Assembly: GCF_900108945.1 (NCBI RefSeq)
Contig: NZ_FNYE01000027.1
Location: forward strand, 50,115-114,114
Length of the DNA: 64,000 bases
Source: Paraburkholderia diazotrophica
GTDB lineage: Bacteria > Pseudomonadota > Gammaproteobacteria > Burkholderiales > Burkholderiaceae
Direction of reading: 5' to 3'
A model generated the notes under the pieces. That model ran no database searches. It saw only the letters and a list, made by a program, of their open reading frames with translations, and had not been told where the DNA came from. Shown one piece after another: positions 17,868 to 26,427 of this stretch (its first letter is position 1; each line of letters opens with the position of its first letter). The translations under genes were made by a program, and so were the position numbers.

Positions 17868-19613
17868 ATGAGCAACGAACCAACGCCTGAAAGCGGAGCG
17901 CCCGAGCATCGACATGCGGCGGACGAGAGCCGCGCCATCGAGGACGACGGCACGCTCGAAGACCCGAGCGTGCGCGATCATCCGCGTTACCAGCAGATGT
18001 TTCCCGTCCTCTCCGATGCCGAGATCGATCGCGTGCGCCGCTTCGGCAATCTGTGCCGTTACGCGAAAGGCGAGTTGCTTTATCGCGCGGGACATCTCTG
18101 CCTAGGCATGTTCGTCGTGCTGTCGGGGAAGGTCCGCATCGTCGGCCGCGACGGCCTCGGGCATGAGCGGATGATCCACACATACACGAAGCGCGGCGAG
18201 TTTACGTCGGACGTGACGCAGCTCTCCAGCAAGCCCGCCGTCGTCGATGCGCATGTAGTCGAAGATGTCGAAGCGATCTTGCTCAGACCCGACGAACTCA
18301 GCGCGATGATGATCAGCGAAGCCGATCTCGGCGAGAAGATCATGCGCGCGCTGATTCTGCGGCGCGTGCTCGTGATCGAACGCGGACACGGCGTCGTGCT
18401 CGTCGGCCCTTCCGGTAATGCGCGGCTGCTCGCGTTGCAGAACTTCCTGCGGCGCAACGTGTTTCCGAGTCTGACGCTCGATGCGCAGCAGGACGCCGAA
18501 GCGATCGCGCTGCTCGAACGTCTGACGCCGCAGCCCGATGACTTTCCTCTCGTCGTGTGTCCGAACGGCACGGTGTTGCGCAACCCTGACGAAGGCCAGC
18601 TCGCGTCGTGTCTCGGACTGATACCCGAGTTCGATCAGACGCATGTCTACGATGTGGCCATTGTCGGCGCCGGACCGGCGGGTCTCGCGACGGCCGTGTA
18701 TGCCGCATCCGAAGGGCTGTCGGTTGCGGCGCTCGATTGCCGCGCCCCAGGCGGCCAGGCGGGCACGAGCTCGCGTATCGAGAACTATCTGGGCTTTCCG
18801 ACGGGCATCACAGGACAGGCCCTCGCGGGACGCGCGTTCGTCCAGGCGCAGAAGTTCGGCGCGCACATCGGCATTCCGTGCGAGGTCAAAGCACTGTTTT
18901 GCGACAGCCAGCCGCCATCGATCGAGCTTGCGGACACGCGCCGCATCACGGCGCGCACCGTCGTGATCGCGAGCGGCGCCGAGTACCGGCGTCCCGATGT
19001 CGAAGGCCTGGCGCGCTTCGAAGGTTGCGGCGTCTACTACTGGGCGACGCCCATCGAGGCCAGGCTGTGCCGCAAGGAGCCCGTGCTGCTGGTCGGCGGC
19101 GGCAATTCCGCCGGGCAGGCGGCCGTGTTTCTCGCATCGCACGCCGAGCACGTGCATATGTTTATTCGCGGCGCGAGTCTCGCGCACAGCATGTCGCACT
19201 ATCTGGTCGAACGGATCACGTCGCTGCCCAACGTCACGTTGCATACGCGGATCGAACTGACGGCGCTCGAAGGCGATGCGCGGCTCGAACGCGTTCATTA
19301 TCGCGGCGCGGGCGGCATCGAAGGCAGCATGACCGCGCATCATCTGTTCGTCTTCATCGGCGCCGAGCCGAATACGGGCTGGCTCAAGACCTGCGGCGTG
19401 TCGCTCGACAGCAAAGGCTTCGTGCTGACAGGCCCCGACATTCCCGGCTCGGGCCTGCAATCGCAATCGTTGCAGACGAGCGTCGACGGTGTCTTCGCGA
19501 TCGGCGACGTTCGCTCGGGGTCGACGAAGCGTGTCGCGTCGGCCGTGGGCGAAGGCGCGGCCGTCGTCGCGCAGATTCACCGCTTTCTCGCCGATACACG
19601 GCAAACGCATTAG
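17868..19613 (+). CDS. Cyclic-nucleotide-binding domain fused to thioredoxin-reductase-like flavoprotein lacking CxxC
   Basis: 581 residues. Residues 40-165 form a Crp-type cNMP-binding beta roll ('FVVLSGKVRIVGRDGLGHER'). About 175-252 is a thioredoxin-like linker without active cysteines. 262-575 is the TrxR-type flavoprotein: FAD GAGPAG (267-272), 'GGQAGTSSRIENYLGFP' (295-311), NADPH 'LVGGGNSAGQA' (408-418) and 'FAIGDVRSGSTKRVASAVGEGA'. Where TrxR carries CxxC, this protein has 'YYWATPIEA' (390-398), so it cannot be a disulfide reductase of the usual kind. The start is fixed by GGAGGAG upstream. Similar fusions exist in proteobacteria, but their electron acceptor is not established. Confidence 0.85.
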   Translation: MSNEPTPESGAPEHRHAADESRAIEDDGTLEDPSVRDHPRYQQMFPVLSDAEIDRVRRFGNLCRYAKGELLYRAGHLCLGMFVVLSGKVRIVGRDGLGHERMIHTYTKRGEFTSDVTQLSSKPAVVDAHVVEDVEAILLRPDELSAMMISEADLGEKIMRALILRRVLVIERGHGVVLVGPSGNARLLALQNFLRRNVFPSLTLDAQQDAEAIALLERLTPQPDDFPLVVCPNGTVLRNPDEGQLASCLGLIPEFDQTHVYDVAIVGAGPAGLATAVYAASEGLSVAALDCRAPGGQAGTSSRIENYLGFPTGITGQALAGRAFVQAQKFGAHIGIPCEVKALFCDSQPPSIELADTRRITARTVVIASGAEYRRPDVEGLARFEGCGVYYWATPIEARLCRKEPVLLVGGGNSAGQAAVFLASHAEHVHMFIRGASLAHSMSHYLVERITSLPNVTLHTRIELTALEGDARLERVHYRGAGGIEGSMTAHHLFVFIGAEPNTGWLKTCGVSLDSKGFVLTGPDIPGSGLQSQSLQTSVDGVFAIGDVRSGSTKRVASAVGEGAAVVAQIHRFLADTRQTH

Positions 19614-19771
19614 CGTCTTGCGTCGCATCGCATCGACGCTGCGATACGCACATCCAGCACTTTCGTCAGCGCGATATCGACATATCGGGCTGCGGCGGCA
19701 TCTGCTGCGCGATCGTTTCGCGTCGTCCTCCCGGCACGCGCGCGGATAGAAGCCGCCGCGCGCCGGCAGCG

Positions 19772-20680
19772 CTACGCGCGCACGCGCGCTTCTGCCCGCT
19801 CCGTCTCGCGGGCCATCGCGACGAATGCCGTCAGATAGTCGACTGCATCATCGGATTCGCGCGTGCCGAGAAAGATCTGTTTCGCGATGCCCTTCTTGCC
19901 GAGCTGCAGCGGCGTAATCGGCATACGGTCGGCGTACTCTTGCGCGAGCCAGCGCGGCAGCGCCGCGACGCCCCGGCCACTCGCGACCATCTGCAGCATG
20001 ATGTCCGTCGTTTCTATCACCTTGTGACGCCTCGGCACGACGTTGGCGGGCGTGAGAAATTGCGTGTAGATGTCGAGCCGGTCGGTTTCGACGGGATAGG
20101 TGATCAGCACTTCCGAAGCCAGATGCTCAGGCGTCACGTACGGCTCGGTCGCGAGCGCATGGCCGTCCGCGACAACGAGCACCTGCTCGTAATCGAACAC
20201 CGGCTCAAACTGCAGCCCCGGCTTTTTCAGCGGATCGGGCGTGACGAGCACATCGATCTCATAGCCGAACAGCGCGCCGATGCCGCCGAACTGAAACCGC
20301 TGCTTCACGTCGACATCGACATCAGGCCAGCGCGCGAGATACGGCGACACGATCTTGAGCAGCCACTGATAGCACGGGTGACATTCCATGCCGATACGCA
20401 GCGTGCCGCGCTCGCCCTGCGCGTACTGCTTCATGCGCGCTTCCGCATGCTCGAACTGAGGCAGCATCCGGTTCGCGAGTCCAAGCAGGTACTGGCCCGC
20501 CTGCGTGAGCCGCATCGAGCGACCTTCGCGCGTCCAGACAGGCGTGCCCAGTTGCTGCTCCAGTTTCTTCACGGTGTGGCTCAACGCCGACTGCGTGAGA
20601 TTCAGCACGTCGGCGGCGCCCGTGAGCGACCCTTGGCGTTCGACCTCTCTGATCACCATCAGATGACTACGTTCGAGCAT
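19772..20680 (-). CDS. metR: MetR, LysR-type activator of methionine genes
   Basis: 302 residues. The HTH is 'QGSLTGAADVLNLTQSALSHTVKKLEQQLG', and the effector domain contains the MetR-typical 'RIGMECHPCYQWLLKI' and 'ITYPVETDRLDIYTQFL'. In enterobacteria MetR uses homocysteine as co-effector to activate metE. It is divergent from metE with 111 bp between, the classic arrangement. ATG 20680 was chosen because GGAGG lies just before it; an upstream in-frame start at 20725 would add 15 residues and run into the operator. Confidence 0.93.
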   Translation of the reverse strand: MLERSHLMVIREVERQGSLTGAADVLNLTQSALSHTVKKLEQQLGTPVWTREGRSMRLTQAGQYLLGLANRMLPQFEHAEARMKQYAQGERGTLRIGMECHPCYQWLLKIVSPYLARWPDVDVDVKQRFQFGGIGALFGYEIDVLVTPDPLKKPGLQFEPVFDYEQVLVVADGHALATEPYVTPEHLASEVLITYPVETDRLDIYTQFLTPANVVPRRHKVIETTDIMLQMVASGRGVAALPRWLAQEYADRMPITPLQLGKKGIAKQIFLGTRESDDAVDYLTAFVAMARETERAEARVRA

Positions 20681-20711
20681 CCCGCCTCCATGAAAGAACC
20701 TAATGCTTGCA

Positions 20712-20734
20712 TGAAATAAATCCATTTTTATTCA
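20712..20734. promoter_or_regulatory. Candidate MetR operator in the metR-metE promoter
   Basis: TGAAATAAAT-cca-TTTTTATTCA is an imperfect dyad ending in TGAA/TTCA, the half-sites of the known MetR box (TGAA-N5/6-TTCA), in the short AT-rich spacer between metR and metE. It lies 57 bp before the metE ATG, a position suited to activation. The spacing between TGAA and TTCA is longer than in E. coli, so the exact contacts are uncertain. Confidence 0.55.
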
Positions 20735-20791
20735 TACATCGAAAATTCTATCATCGGCTTCAGGCTCTTTTCTCTGGACGGCACAAGAACG

Positions 20792-23098
20792 ATGGTCACG
20801 ACGCACAACCTTGGTTTTCCGCGCATCGGCGCAAACCGCGAATTGAAATTCGCCCTTGAGAGCTACTGGAAAGGCCAGTCTTCACGCGACGAGCTGAAGG
20901 CGGCCGGCGCGCAGCTTCGCGCGCGTCACTGGAAGGATCAGGCGCGACTCGACTTCGTACCCGTCGGCGATTTCGCGTTCTATGACCAGGTGCTCGACAT
21001 GAGCTTTACGCTCGGCAATCTGCCCGAGCGCGTGCGCGGCTTTCACGGCGATGCGCTCGACAACGCTTTCCGCGTCGCGCGCGGCCGCTCGGCGCACGGC
21101 GCGGAAGATCACCACGCATGCCGCGGTGGCGTGGCCGCTGGCGAAATGACCAAGTGGTTCGACACGAACTATCACTACATCGTCCCCGAGTTCGACGCGC
21201 ACACGCAGTTCTCGCTCGATCCTTCGCGCCTCATCGAACAGCTTGCACAAGCGCGCGCAGCGGGCGTGAACGCGAAGCCCGTGATCATCGGACCCGTCAC
21301 GTATCTGTGGCTCGGCAAATCGAAGGACGGCTCCGACAAGCTCGCGCTGTTGCCGCGCCTGCTCCCCGTGTACGCGGCGCTGCTCGACTACTTCACGGCG
21401 CAAGGCGTCGAATGGGTGCAGATCGACGAACCGGCGCTCGTCACGGAACTCGACGCGAAGTGGCGCGAAGCATTCGTCACCGCCTACGATGCGCTGTCGG
21501 CACGGCGCGTGAGGCTGCTGCTCGCGACTTACTTCGGGCAGTTGCAGGACAATCTCGAACTCACGTGCAAGCTGCCCGTCGATGGCCTGCATATCGATGC
21601 GATCAATGCACGCGATGAAGTCGCGCAGGCCGCGGCGCAACTGCCGGATACGGCGGTCCTATCGGTTGGCGCGATCAACGGCCGCAATATCTGGAAGACC
21701 GATCTGAACGCGGCGCTGCAATGGCTCGAACCGCTGCATCGCACGCTCGGCGATCGCTTGTGGATCGCGCCGTCGTGCTCGCTGCTGCACGTTCCCGTCG
21801 ATCTGAACAGCGAGCAGAAGCTCGACGCCGAAATCAGATCGTGGCTCGCGTTCGCGCTGCAAAAGCTCGACGAACTGACGGTGCTGGCGGGCGCGCTGAA
21901 TAACGGCCGCGCATCGGTGGCCGATGCGCTCGATGCGAATGCCGCCGCCATCGAAAGCCGCCGCGTCTCGCCGCGCGTGCACAAACCGGCCGTGAAGGCG
22001 GCGATCGCGCGCATCGATACCGCGCTCGGCCAACGCGCGAGCGCATATGCGCAGCGCGCCGAAAAGCAGGCAGCGCTTTTCGATCTGCCCGCTTATCCGA
22101 CGACCACGATCGGCTCGTTCCCGCAGACGAACGAAATCCGTCACGCGCGCAGCGCGTTCAAGCGCGGCGCACTCGATCAGTCGGGCTACCACGCGGCGAT
22201 GGAACGCGAAATCGCGCGCGCCGTGAAGGAACAGGAAGCGCTCGGCCTCGACGTGCTCGTGCATGGCGAAGCCGAACGCAACGACATGGTCGAATACTTC
22301 GGCGAACAACTCGACGGCTATGCGTTCAGCCAGTTCGGCTGGGTGCAGTCGTATGGCTCGCGTTGCGTGAAGCCGCCCATCCTGTTCGGCGACATCAGCC
22401 GCCCGAAGGCGATGACGGTCGAATGGACCCGATACGCGCAATCGCAAACCAGCAAGCCGATGAAAGGCATGCTGACAGGGCCCGTCACGATCCTGAACTG
22501 GTCGTTCGTGCGCGACGATCAGCCTCGCTCGGTGTCATGCCATCAACTGGCGCTCGCAATACGCGATGAAGTGCTCGACCTGGAAAAGGCCGGCGTGCGC
22601 ATCATCCAGATCGACGAGGCCGCGCTGCGCGAAGGGCTGCCGCTGCGCCGCTCGCAATGGAACACGTATCTGCAATGGGCGGTGGAATCGTTCCGCATCG
22701 CCGCGAACGGCGTGAAGGACGAAACGCAGATTCATACACACATGTGCTACTCGGAGTTCAACGACATCATCGCGTCGATTGCCGATATGGACGCCGATGT
22801 GATCACGATCGAAACGTCGCGCTCCGACATGGAACTGCTGGATGCTTTCGATCACTTCAATTATCCGAACCAGATCGGGCCGGGCGTCTATGACATTCAC
22901 TCGCCGAACATTCCGAGCGAGGAACACATCGTGAATCTGATGCAGAAAGCGGCGGAGCGGATTCCTGCAGAGCGTTTATGGGTGAACCCGGATTGCGGCC
23001 TGAAGACGCGCGCATGGGAAGAAGTGATCCCCGCGCTGACGAACATGGTTGCGGCCGCGCGCACGCTGCGCCAACGGCCCGCTTCACGCGATCGGTGA
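20792..23098 (+). CDS. metE: Cobalamin-independent methionine synthase
   Basis: 768 residues, the normal size for MetE; it transfers the methyl group of 5-methyltetrahydropteroyltri-L-glutamate to homocysteine in the cytosol. N-terminal barrel: 'LGFPRIGANRELKFALESYW', 'EMTKWFDTNYHYIVPEF', 'VQIDEPALV'. C-terminal catalytic barrel: 'TTTIGSFPQTNEIR', and the zinc ligands in 'VLVHGEAERNDMV', 'THMCYSEFND' and 'NPDCGLKTR'. An insert around residues 90-115 (rich in His/Gly/Cys) seems usual for burkholderial MetE. It is under likely MetR control and converges on senB with a 4-bp gap. Confidence 0.97.
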   Translation: MVTTHNLGFPRIGANRELKFALESYWKGQSSRDELKAAGAQLRARHWKDQARLDFVPVGDFAFYDQVLDMSFTLGNLPERVRGFHGDALDNAFRVARGRSAHGAEDHHACRGGVAAGEMTKWFDTNYHYIVPEFDAHTQFSLDPSRLIEQLAQARAAGVNAKPVIIGPVTYLWLGKSKDGSDKLALLPRLLPVYAALLDYFTAQGVEWVQIDEPALVTELDAKWREAFVTAYDALSARRVRLLLATYFGQLQDNLELTCKLPVDGLHIDAINARDEVAQAAAQLPDTAVLSVGAINGRNIWKTDLNAALQWLEPLHRTLGDRLWIAPSCSLLHVPVDLNSEQKLDAEIRSWLAFALQKLDELTVLAGALNNGRASVADALDANAAAIESRRVSPRVHKPAVKAAIARIDTALGQRASAYAQRAEKQAALFDLPAYPTTTIGSFPQTNEIRHARSAFKRGALDQSGYHAAMEREIARAVKEQEALGLDVLVHGEAERNDMVEYFGEQLDGYAFSQFGWVQSYGSRCVKPPILFGDISRPKAMTVEWTRYAQSQTSKPMKGMLTGPVTILNWSFVRDDQPRSVSCHQLALAIRDEVLDLEKAGVRIIQIDEAALREGLPLRRSQWNTYLQWAVESFRIAANGVKDETQIHTHMCYSEFNDIIASIADMDADVITIETSRSDMELLDAFDHFNYPNQIGPGVYDIHSPNIPSEEHIVNLMQKAAERIPAERLWVNPDCGLKTRAWEEVIPALTNMVAAARTLRQRPASRDR

Positions 23099-23102
23099 TC
23101 CG

Positions 23103-24101
23103 CTATGGCGATGCCTGAGCCAGCGCATCCCTGACCAGGCTGACTACTGCCGCATGCTCCACGGCGGGCGCAAACCAGGGCGCCCGCCGCGCGCATTGCT
23201 GCTGGAGCGCTGTCAGAAACGCGCGGTCGCGGCTCGCGCGATCGAGCAGCGCCGCCAGCGCCTGGTCGTCGCCGGGCGGGAAGTAGCCACCGTAATCGCG
23301 GCCCAGCATGCCGATGTTGCCCGCGATGCGGCTCGCCAATACGGGAACGCCCGCGTTCACCGCTTCGATGATCACGTTCGCGCCGCCTTCCATCACACTC
23401 GATATGACCATCGCGTCGGCGTTCGCAATGCGTCGCAGCGTGGCGCCGTGCGCCAGTCCCTCGTACCAGACGTAGCGCTGCACCGTGGGCCACGCCCTCG
23501 TTTGCAATGTCTGCGCCGCCAGCCGATACTCGTCTTCAAGTGCACGGCCGATGTGGATCAGCCGGACGCGCGAATCGTCGGGCAGCCGCTCGAGCGCGCG
23601 CATCGGCGTGCGCGGGTCTTTTTCCGCGCGCATGTGACCGACGAACACGACGTCGAACGTGCGGCGTCGGCGCGTCGAAGGAATTTCTGTTTTGCGCGCC
23701 GGCGCGGACTGGTAGATCACACGGCATTTCGCGCGATGCGCAGCCGTCATTTCCGCCAGCCCCTCTTCCTGCAACACGACCAGATGTGTAGCAAGATCGA
23801 GCGAACGGCGCGCGGATTCGTCGACGCGAATGTCCCTGTAGAGATCGGTGCCCGTCAGCACGACGACAAGGGGACGATCCGGGCAAGCCTCGGCAAACCT
23901 GGCGATACTCGGGGCTGAACGCCGCGCATGCAATGCAATCAGACAGGCGGGCGGCTCGTGTGGGTGATCGGCGGAAGGCCATTCGGCGTCGAGCGACACC
24001 TGGTAGTCTGTCCGCAGGAACCTGAACCAGCGATAGGCCGTCTGCCAGTTTCCATTGTTGGCGCTGCGCAGTGCGGGGCTCGCGATGAATATTCTGGCCA
24101 T
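23103..24101 (-). CDS. senB: Selenosugar synthase SenB (glycosyltransferase, selenoneine pathway)
   Basis: 332 residues, GT-B fold. The N-terminus 'ALRSANNGNWQTAYRW' is characteristic of the SenB-type glycosyltransferase family, followed by 'VVVLTGTDLYRDI', 'DVVFVGHMRAEKDP' and 'ADAMVISSVMEGGANVIIEAVNAGVPVLASR' in the donor domain. SenB joins selenophosphate to UDP-GlcNAc to make a selenosugar, the Se donor for SenA. ATG 24101 was chosen; in-frame ATG 24113 and TTG 24155 would run into senA. No Shine-Dalgarno site precedes any of them. The identification rests on family resemblance plus the adjacent senA. Confidence 0.82.
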   Translation of the reverse strand: MARIFIASPALRSANNGNWQTAYRWFRFLRTDYQVSLDAEWPSADHPHEPPACLIALHARRSAPSIARFAEACPDRPLVVVLTGTDLYRDIRVDESARRSLDLATHLVVLQEEGLAEMTAAHRAKCRVIYQSAPARKTEIPSTRRRRTFDVVFVGHMRAEKDPRTPMRALERLPDDSRVRLIHIGRALEDEYRLAAQTLQTRAWPTVQRYVWYEGLAHGATLRRIANADAMVISSVMEGGANVIIEAVNAGVPVLASRIAGNIGMLGRDYGGYFPPGDDQALAALLDRASRDRAFLTALQQQCARRAPWFAPAVEHAAVVSLVRDALAQASP

Positions 24102-24111
24102 GGGAGGACGC

Positions 24112-25323
24112 ATGGTGGTACGGATTGGCAGAGTGACAACACGCAAACTGGACAAGGCCCAACTGGATGCGGCATTCGTCGATGCTCATCGGCAGACGTG
24201 GTCGATCCTCGCAGATTTGACGCCCACGCAGATGCAGGTTCCCTGCGACCCCGGCATCAATCCGCCGTTGTGGGAATACGCGCATGTCGCGTGGTTCACC
24301 GAACACTGGATACTGCGCGATCCACAACGAAACCCGCAAGGCCGGTTCGCCCCCACGCGCCCTTCGCTGCTCGCAAACGCTGACCGATGGTTCGACTCGG
24401 GAAGCGTTGCGCACGACGATCGCTGGCATCTTGACCTGCCACCGCGTGCGGAGATTATCGACTATGCGGACACCGTGCTGGAACAGGTGCGCGCGAAGCT
24501 CGTCGCCTCGACGGAATCGGACGACGATCTCTATTACTTCCGTCTCGCGTTGTACCACGAAGACATGCATGCCGAGGCGCTGACCTACATGCGGCAGACG
24601 CTTGACTATCCGTCACATATGCCGCTCGCGATGCGGCCCGTCGAGCATCTCGCGGAGACGAGCGAGATCGCGATCGGCGGCGAGACGTTCGAGATGGGCG
24701 GATCACAGGACGACGGCTTCGTGTTCGACAACGAAAAATGGCGACACGCGGTGTCCGTCGGGCCGGCGCAGATCGACCGCCAATGCGTGAGCAACGCCCA
24801 GTTCATGGAATTCGTCGCGGCGAACGGCTATGAAAACGAACGCTGGTGGTCGAGCGATGGCATCGCGTGGCTCGAGCGCACCGGCCTCAAAGCGCCGAAG
24901 CGGTGGCGCGAAACCGCAAGAGCAGGCAGCGGCTCCACGCGCTGGGAGCATCGCTGGTTCGGGCAATGGCAGCCGCTGCCGCTTTCGCAGCCGGTCTGTC
25001 ACGTCAACGCGTACGAAGCGGAAGCGTTTTGCCGCTGGCATGGCCGGCGCTTGCCGACTGAAGCCGAATGGGAGTACGCCGCGTGCAACGAACTGATCGA
25101 ATGGGGCGAGTCTGTGTGGGAGTGGATGGCCGATCCCTTCGAGCCGTATGCGGGCTTTTCCGCTGATCCGTACGAGGACTATTCCGCGCCCTGGTTTCAT
25201 ACGCACCGGAGCGTGCGCGGCGCGTCGTTCGTCACACGCGACCGGATGCGCAATCCTCGCTATCGAAACTTTTATCTGCCGCACCGTAGCGATATCTTCG
25301 TGGGGTTTCGTACCTGCCGTTGA
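24112..25323 (+). CDS. senA: Selenoneine synthase SenA (EgtB-like nonheme iron enzyme)
   Basis: 403 residues. A DinB-like N-terminal domain supplies the iron ligands: His58 in 'LWEYAHVAWFTEHW', and His149 and His153 in 'YHEDMHAEAL'. Residues ~184-402 form the formylglycine-generating/sulfatase-modifying type domain ('QPVCHVNAYEAEAFCRWHGRRLPTEAEWE' in pieces, ending 'RSDIFVGFRTCR'). SenA couples hercynine to the selenosugar with O2 to give selenoneine after C-Se cleavage. The start is ATG 24112, with GGAGG 4 bp before it. It is head to head with senB. Hercynine must come from an EgtD outside the window, and no selD/senC lies next to it. Confidence 0.85.
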   Translation: MVVRIGRVTTRKLDKAQLDAAFVDAHRQTWSILADLTPTQMQVPCDPGINPPLWEYAHVAWFTEHWILRDPQRNPQGRFAPTRPSLLANADRWFDSGSVAHDDRWHLDLPPRAEIIDYADTVLEQVRAKLVASTESDDDLYYFRLALYHEDMHAEALTYMRQTLDYPSHMPLAMRPVEHLAETSEIAIGGETFEMGGSQDDGFVFDNEKWRHAVSVGPAQIDRQCVSNAQFMEFVAANGYENERWWSSDGIAWLERTGLKAPKRWRETARAGSGSTRWEHRWFGQWQPLPLSQPVCHVNAYEAEAFCRWHGRRLPTEAEWEYAACNELIEWGESVWEWMADPFEPYAGFSADPYEDYSAPWFHTHRSVRGASFVTRDRMRNPRYRNFYLPHRSDIFVGFRTCR

Positions 25324-25513
25324 CAGCAAGCTTCATCTGTGGGGTCTTGGGGCGTCGAGATGAGCTTGTCGACGTGCTGTGGCGTTCTGCCGCCCGGAAT
25401 GGAAAATGGGCGGATGACCATCGTCAATACCCGAGCGACGAAAAGAGGAATACTGATCCACCTGTCGATCTTATTGACTCTGTCACAGCCGCGCGATGCG
25501 CGACCCACTATCC

Positions 25514-25936
25514 ATGTTCAAACACATTCTTCTTCCCGTTGACGGTTCCGACGTATCGCGCAGGGCCGTTTCGAGTGCCATCGAATTCGCCCGGATCAGC
25601 GGCGCGCGTCTTACGCCCTATACCTGCGTACACGACCAGTGGATTCCAACCGATAACGAACTGTGGCCGGAATACGCATCACGCGCGCACGATGAGGCCC
25701 GTGCAGAGCACGTGAAGATCGAGGAAGCCGCCGCTCAAAATGGCGTGCATTGCGTCGGTGCCGCGTCGGTCGCGTCGTCGCCCTATCTCGGGATCATCGC
25801 CAAGGCGATAGAGCTCGAATGTGACGTGATCTTCATGGCATCGCATGGCCGGAACCGGGTCAGCAGCCTTTTGCTGGGCAGCGAAACACAGAAGGTGCTC
25901 AGCCACAGTACGATTCCTGTCCTCGTCTTCCGCTGA
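25514..25936 (+). CDS. UspA-family universal stress protein
   Basis: 140 residues, a single Usp domain: 'FKHILLPVDGSDVSRRAVSSAIEFA' start (split beta1/alpha1) and the ATP-binding pattern G-2x-G-9x-(S/T) in 'ASHGRNRVSSLLLGSETQKVLSHSTIPVLVF'. ATG 25514 starts the canonical MFKHILLPVDGS. It lies 190 bp after senA on the same strand but has its own spacer, so operon membership is uncertain. Confidence 0.92.
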   Translation: MFKHILLPVDGSDVSRRAVSSAIEFARISGARLTPYTCVHDQWIPTDNELWPEYASRAHDEARAEHVKIEEAAAQNGVHCVGAASVASSPYLGIIAKAIELECDVIFMASHGRNRVSSLLLGSETQKVLSHSTIPVLVFR

Positions 25937-26099
25937 AATTGTTATGCCCTGATTTCGGGTTTTGAGCAGCGCGAAAGAGAATGTGACGAGATCGGCGCCC
26001 TTGGACGCCGCTCGTCCATCGGCGCGTGACCGAACGTGCCCGGGTGTTTCGGGATGCTTGCTTGAAGGCAGATCAACGGGAGCGGACCGCCCCTATGCG

Positions 26100-26404
26100 T
26101 TATCCCCTTTCGTCTTTGCTCTCTGTCGTAGCAGGGGATAAGGGAAGCGCAATGCCGAGCACGTCTGCGACTTTGGCGAGCGTGCCATCCCGGCACCATT
26201 GACGATATTTCATGTAGCACGTCTGCGCAGGCGGTCCATCACGCGGCAGATGATGCCAGCGCTCGTTTGCGTCAGCACCCATAGGATTGCGTTCAGGAGT
26301 TCGCGCGGGTCGCGGGGCACGCGACCGTATCTGCGAGTCCTGTCGCGGGGGAACAGGTGCGCGATCTTGTCCCAATCCTCATCGGACAATGATTGAAGCT
26401 CATT
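26100..26404 (-). pseudogene. IS5-family transposase, frameshifted N-terminal relic
   Basis: Reading leftward from about 26404, one frame gives 'SLSDEDWDKIAHLFPRD', 'TRRYGRVPRDPRELLNAIL' and 'WVLTQTSA', then a neighbouring frame continues with 'ERWHHLPRDGPPAQTCYMK' and 'YRQWCRDGTLAKVADVLG'. Together these are the N-terminal ~95 residues of an IS5-type DDE transposase. The break lies in the region 'acgagcgctgg', consistent with loss of 4 bp. The catalytic domain is absent. The relic lies between uspA and the 3' end of etfA. Confidence 0.75.
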
Positions 26405-26427
26405 GCCTGCCCCACCCTCAGATCCGC

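Noticed and set aside
18608..20719. 703-codon plus-strand frame across the flavoprotein and metR
   Set aside because: It overlaps the real flavoprotein gene in another frame and runs antisense through metR. It has no domain pattern.
20681..20791. Cobalamin riboswitch before metE
   Set aside because: The spacer is only 111 bp, AT-rich, and carries a MetR-like dyad. No B12-box sequence is visible.
24101..24155. TTG start for senB at 24155
   Set aside because: It would overlap the senA coding start by 44 bp and lacks a ribosome site. The product starting at ATG 24101 begins exactly where the family does.
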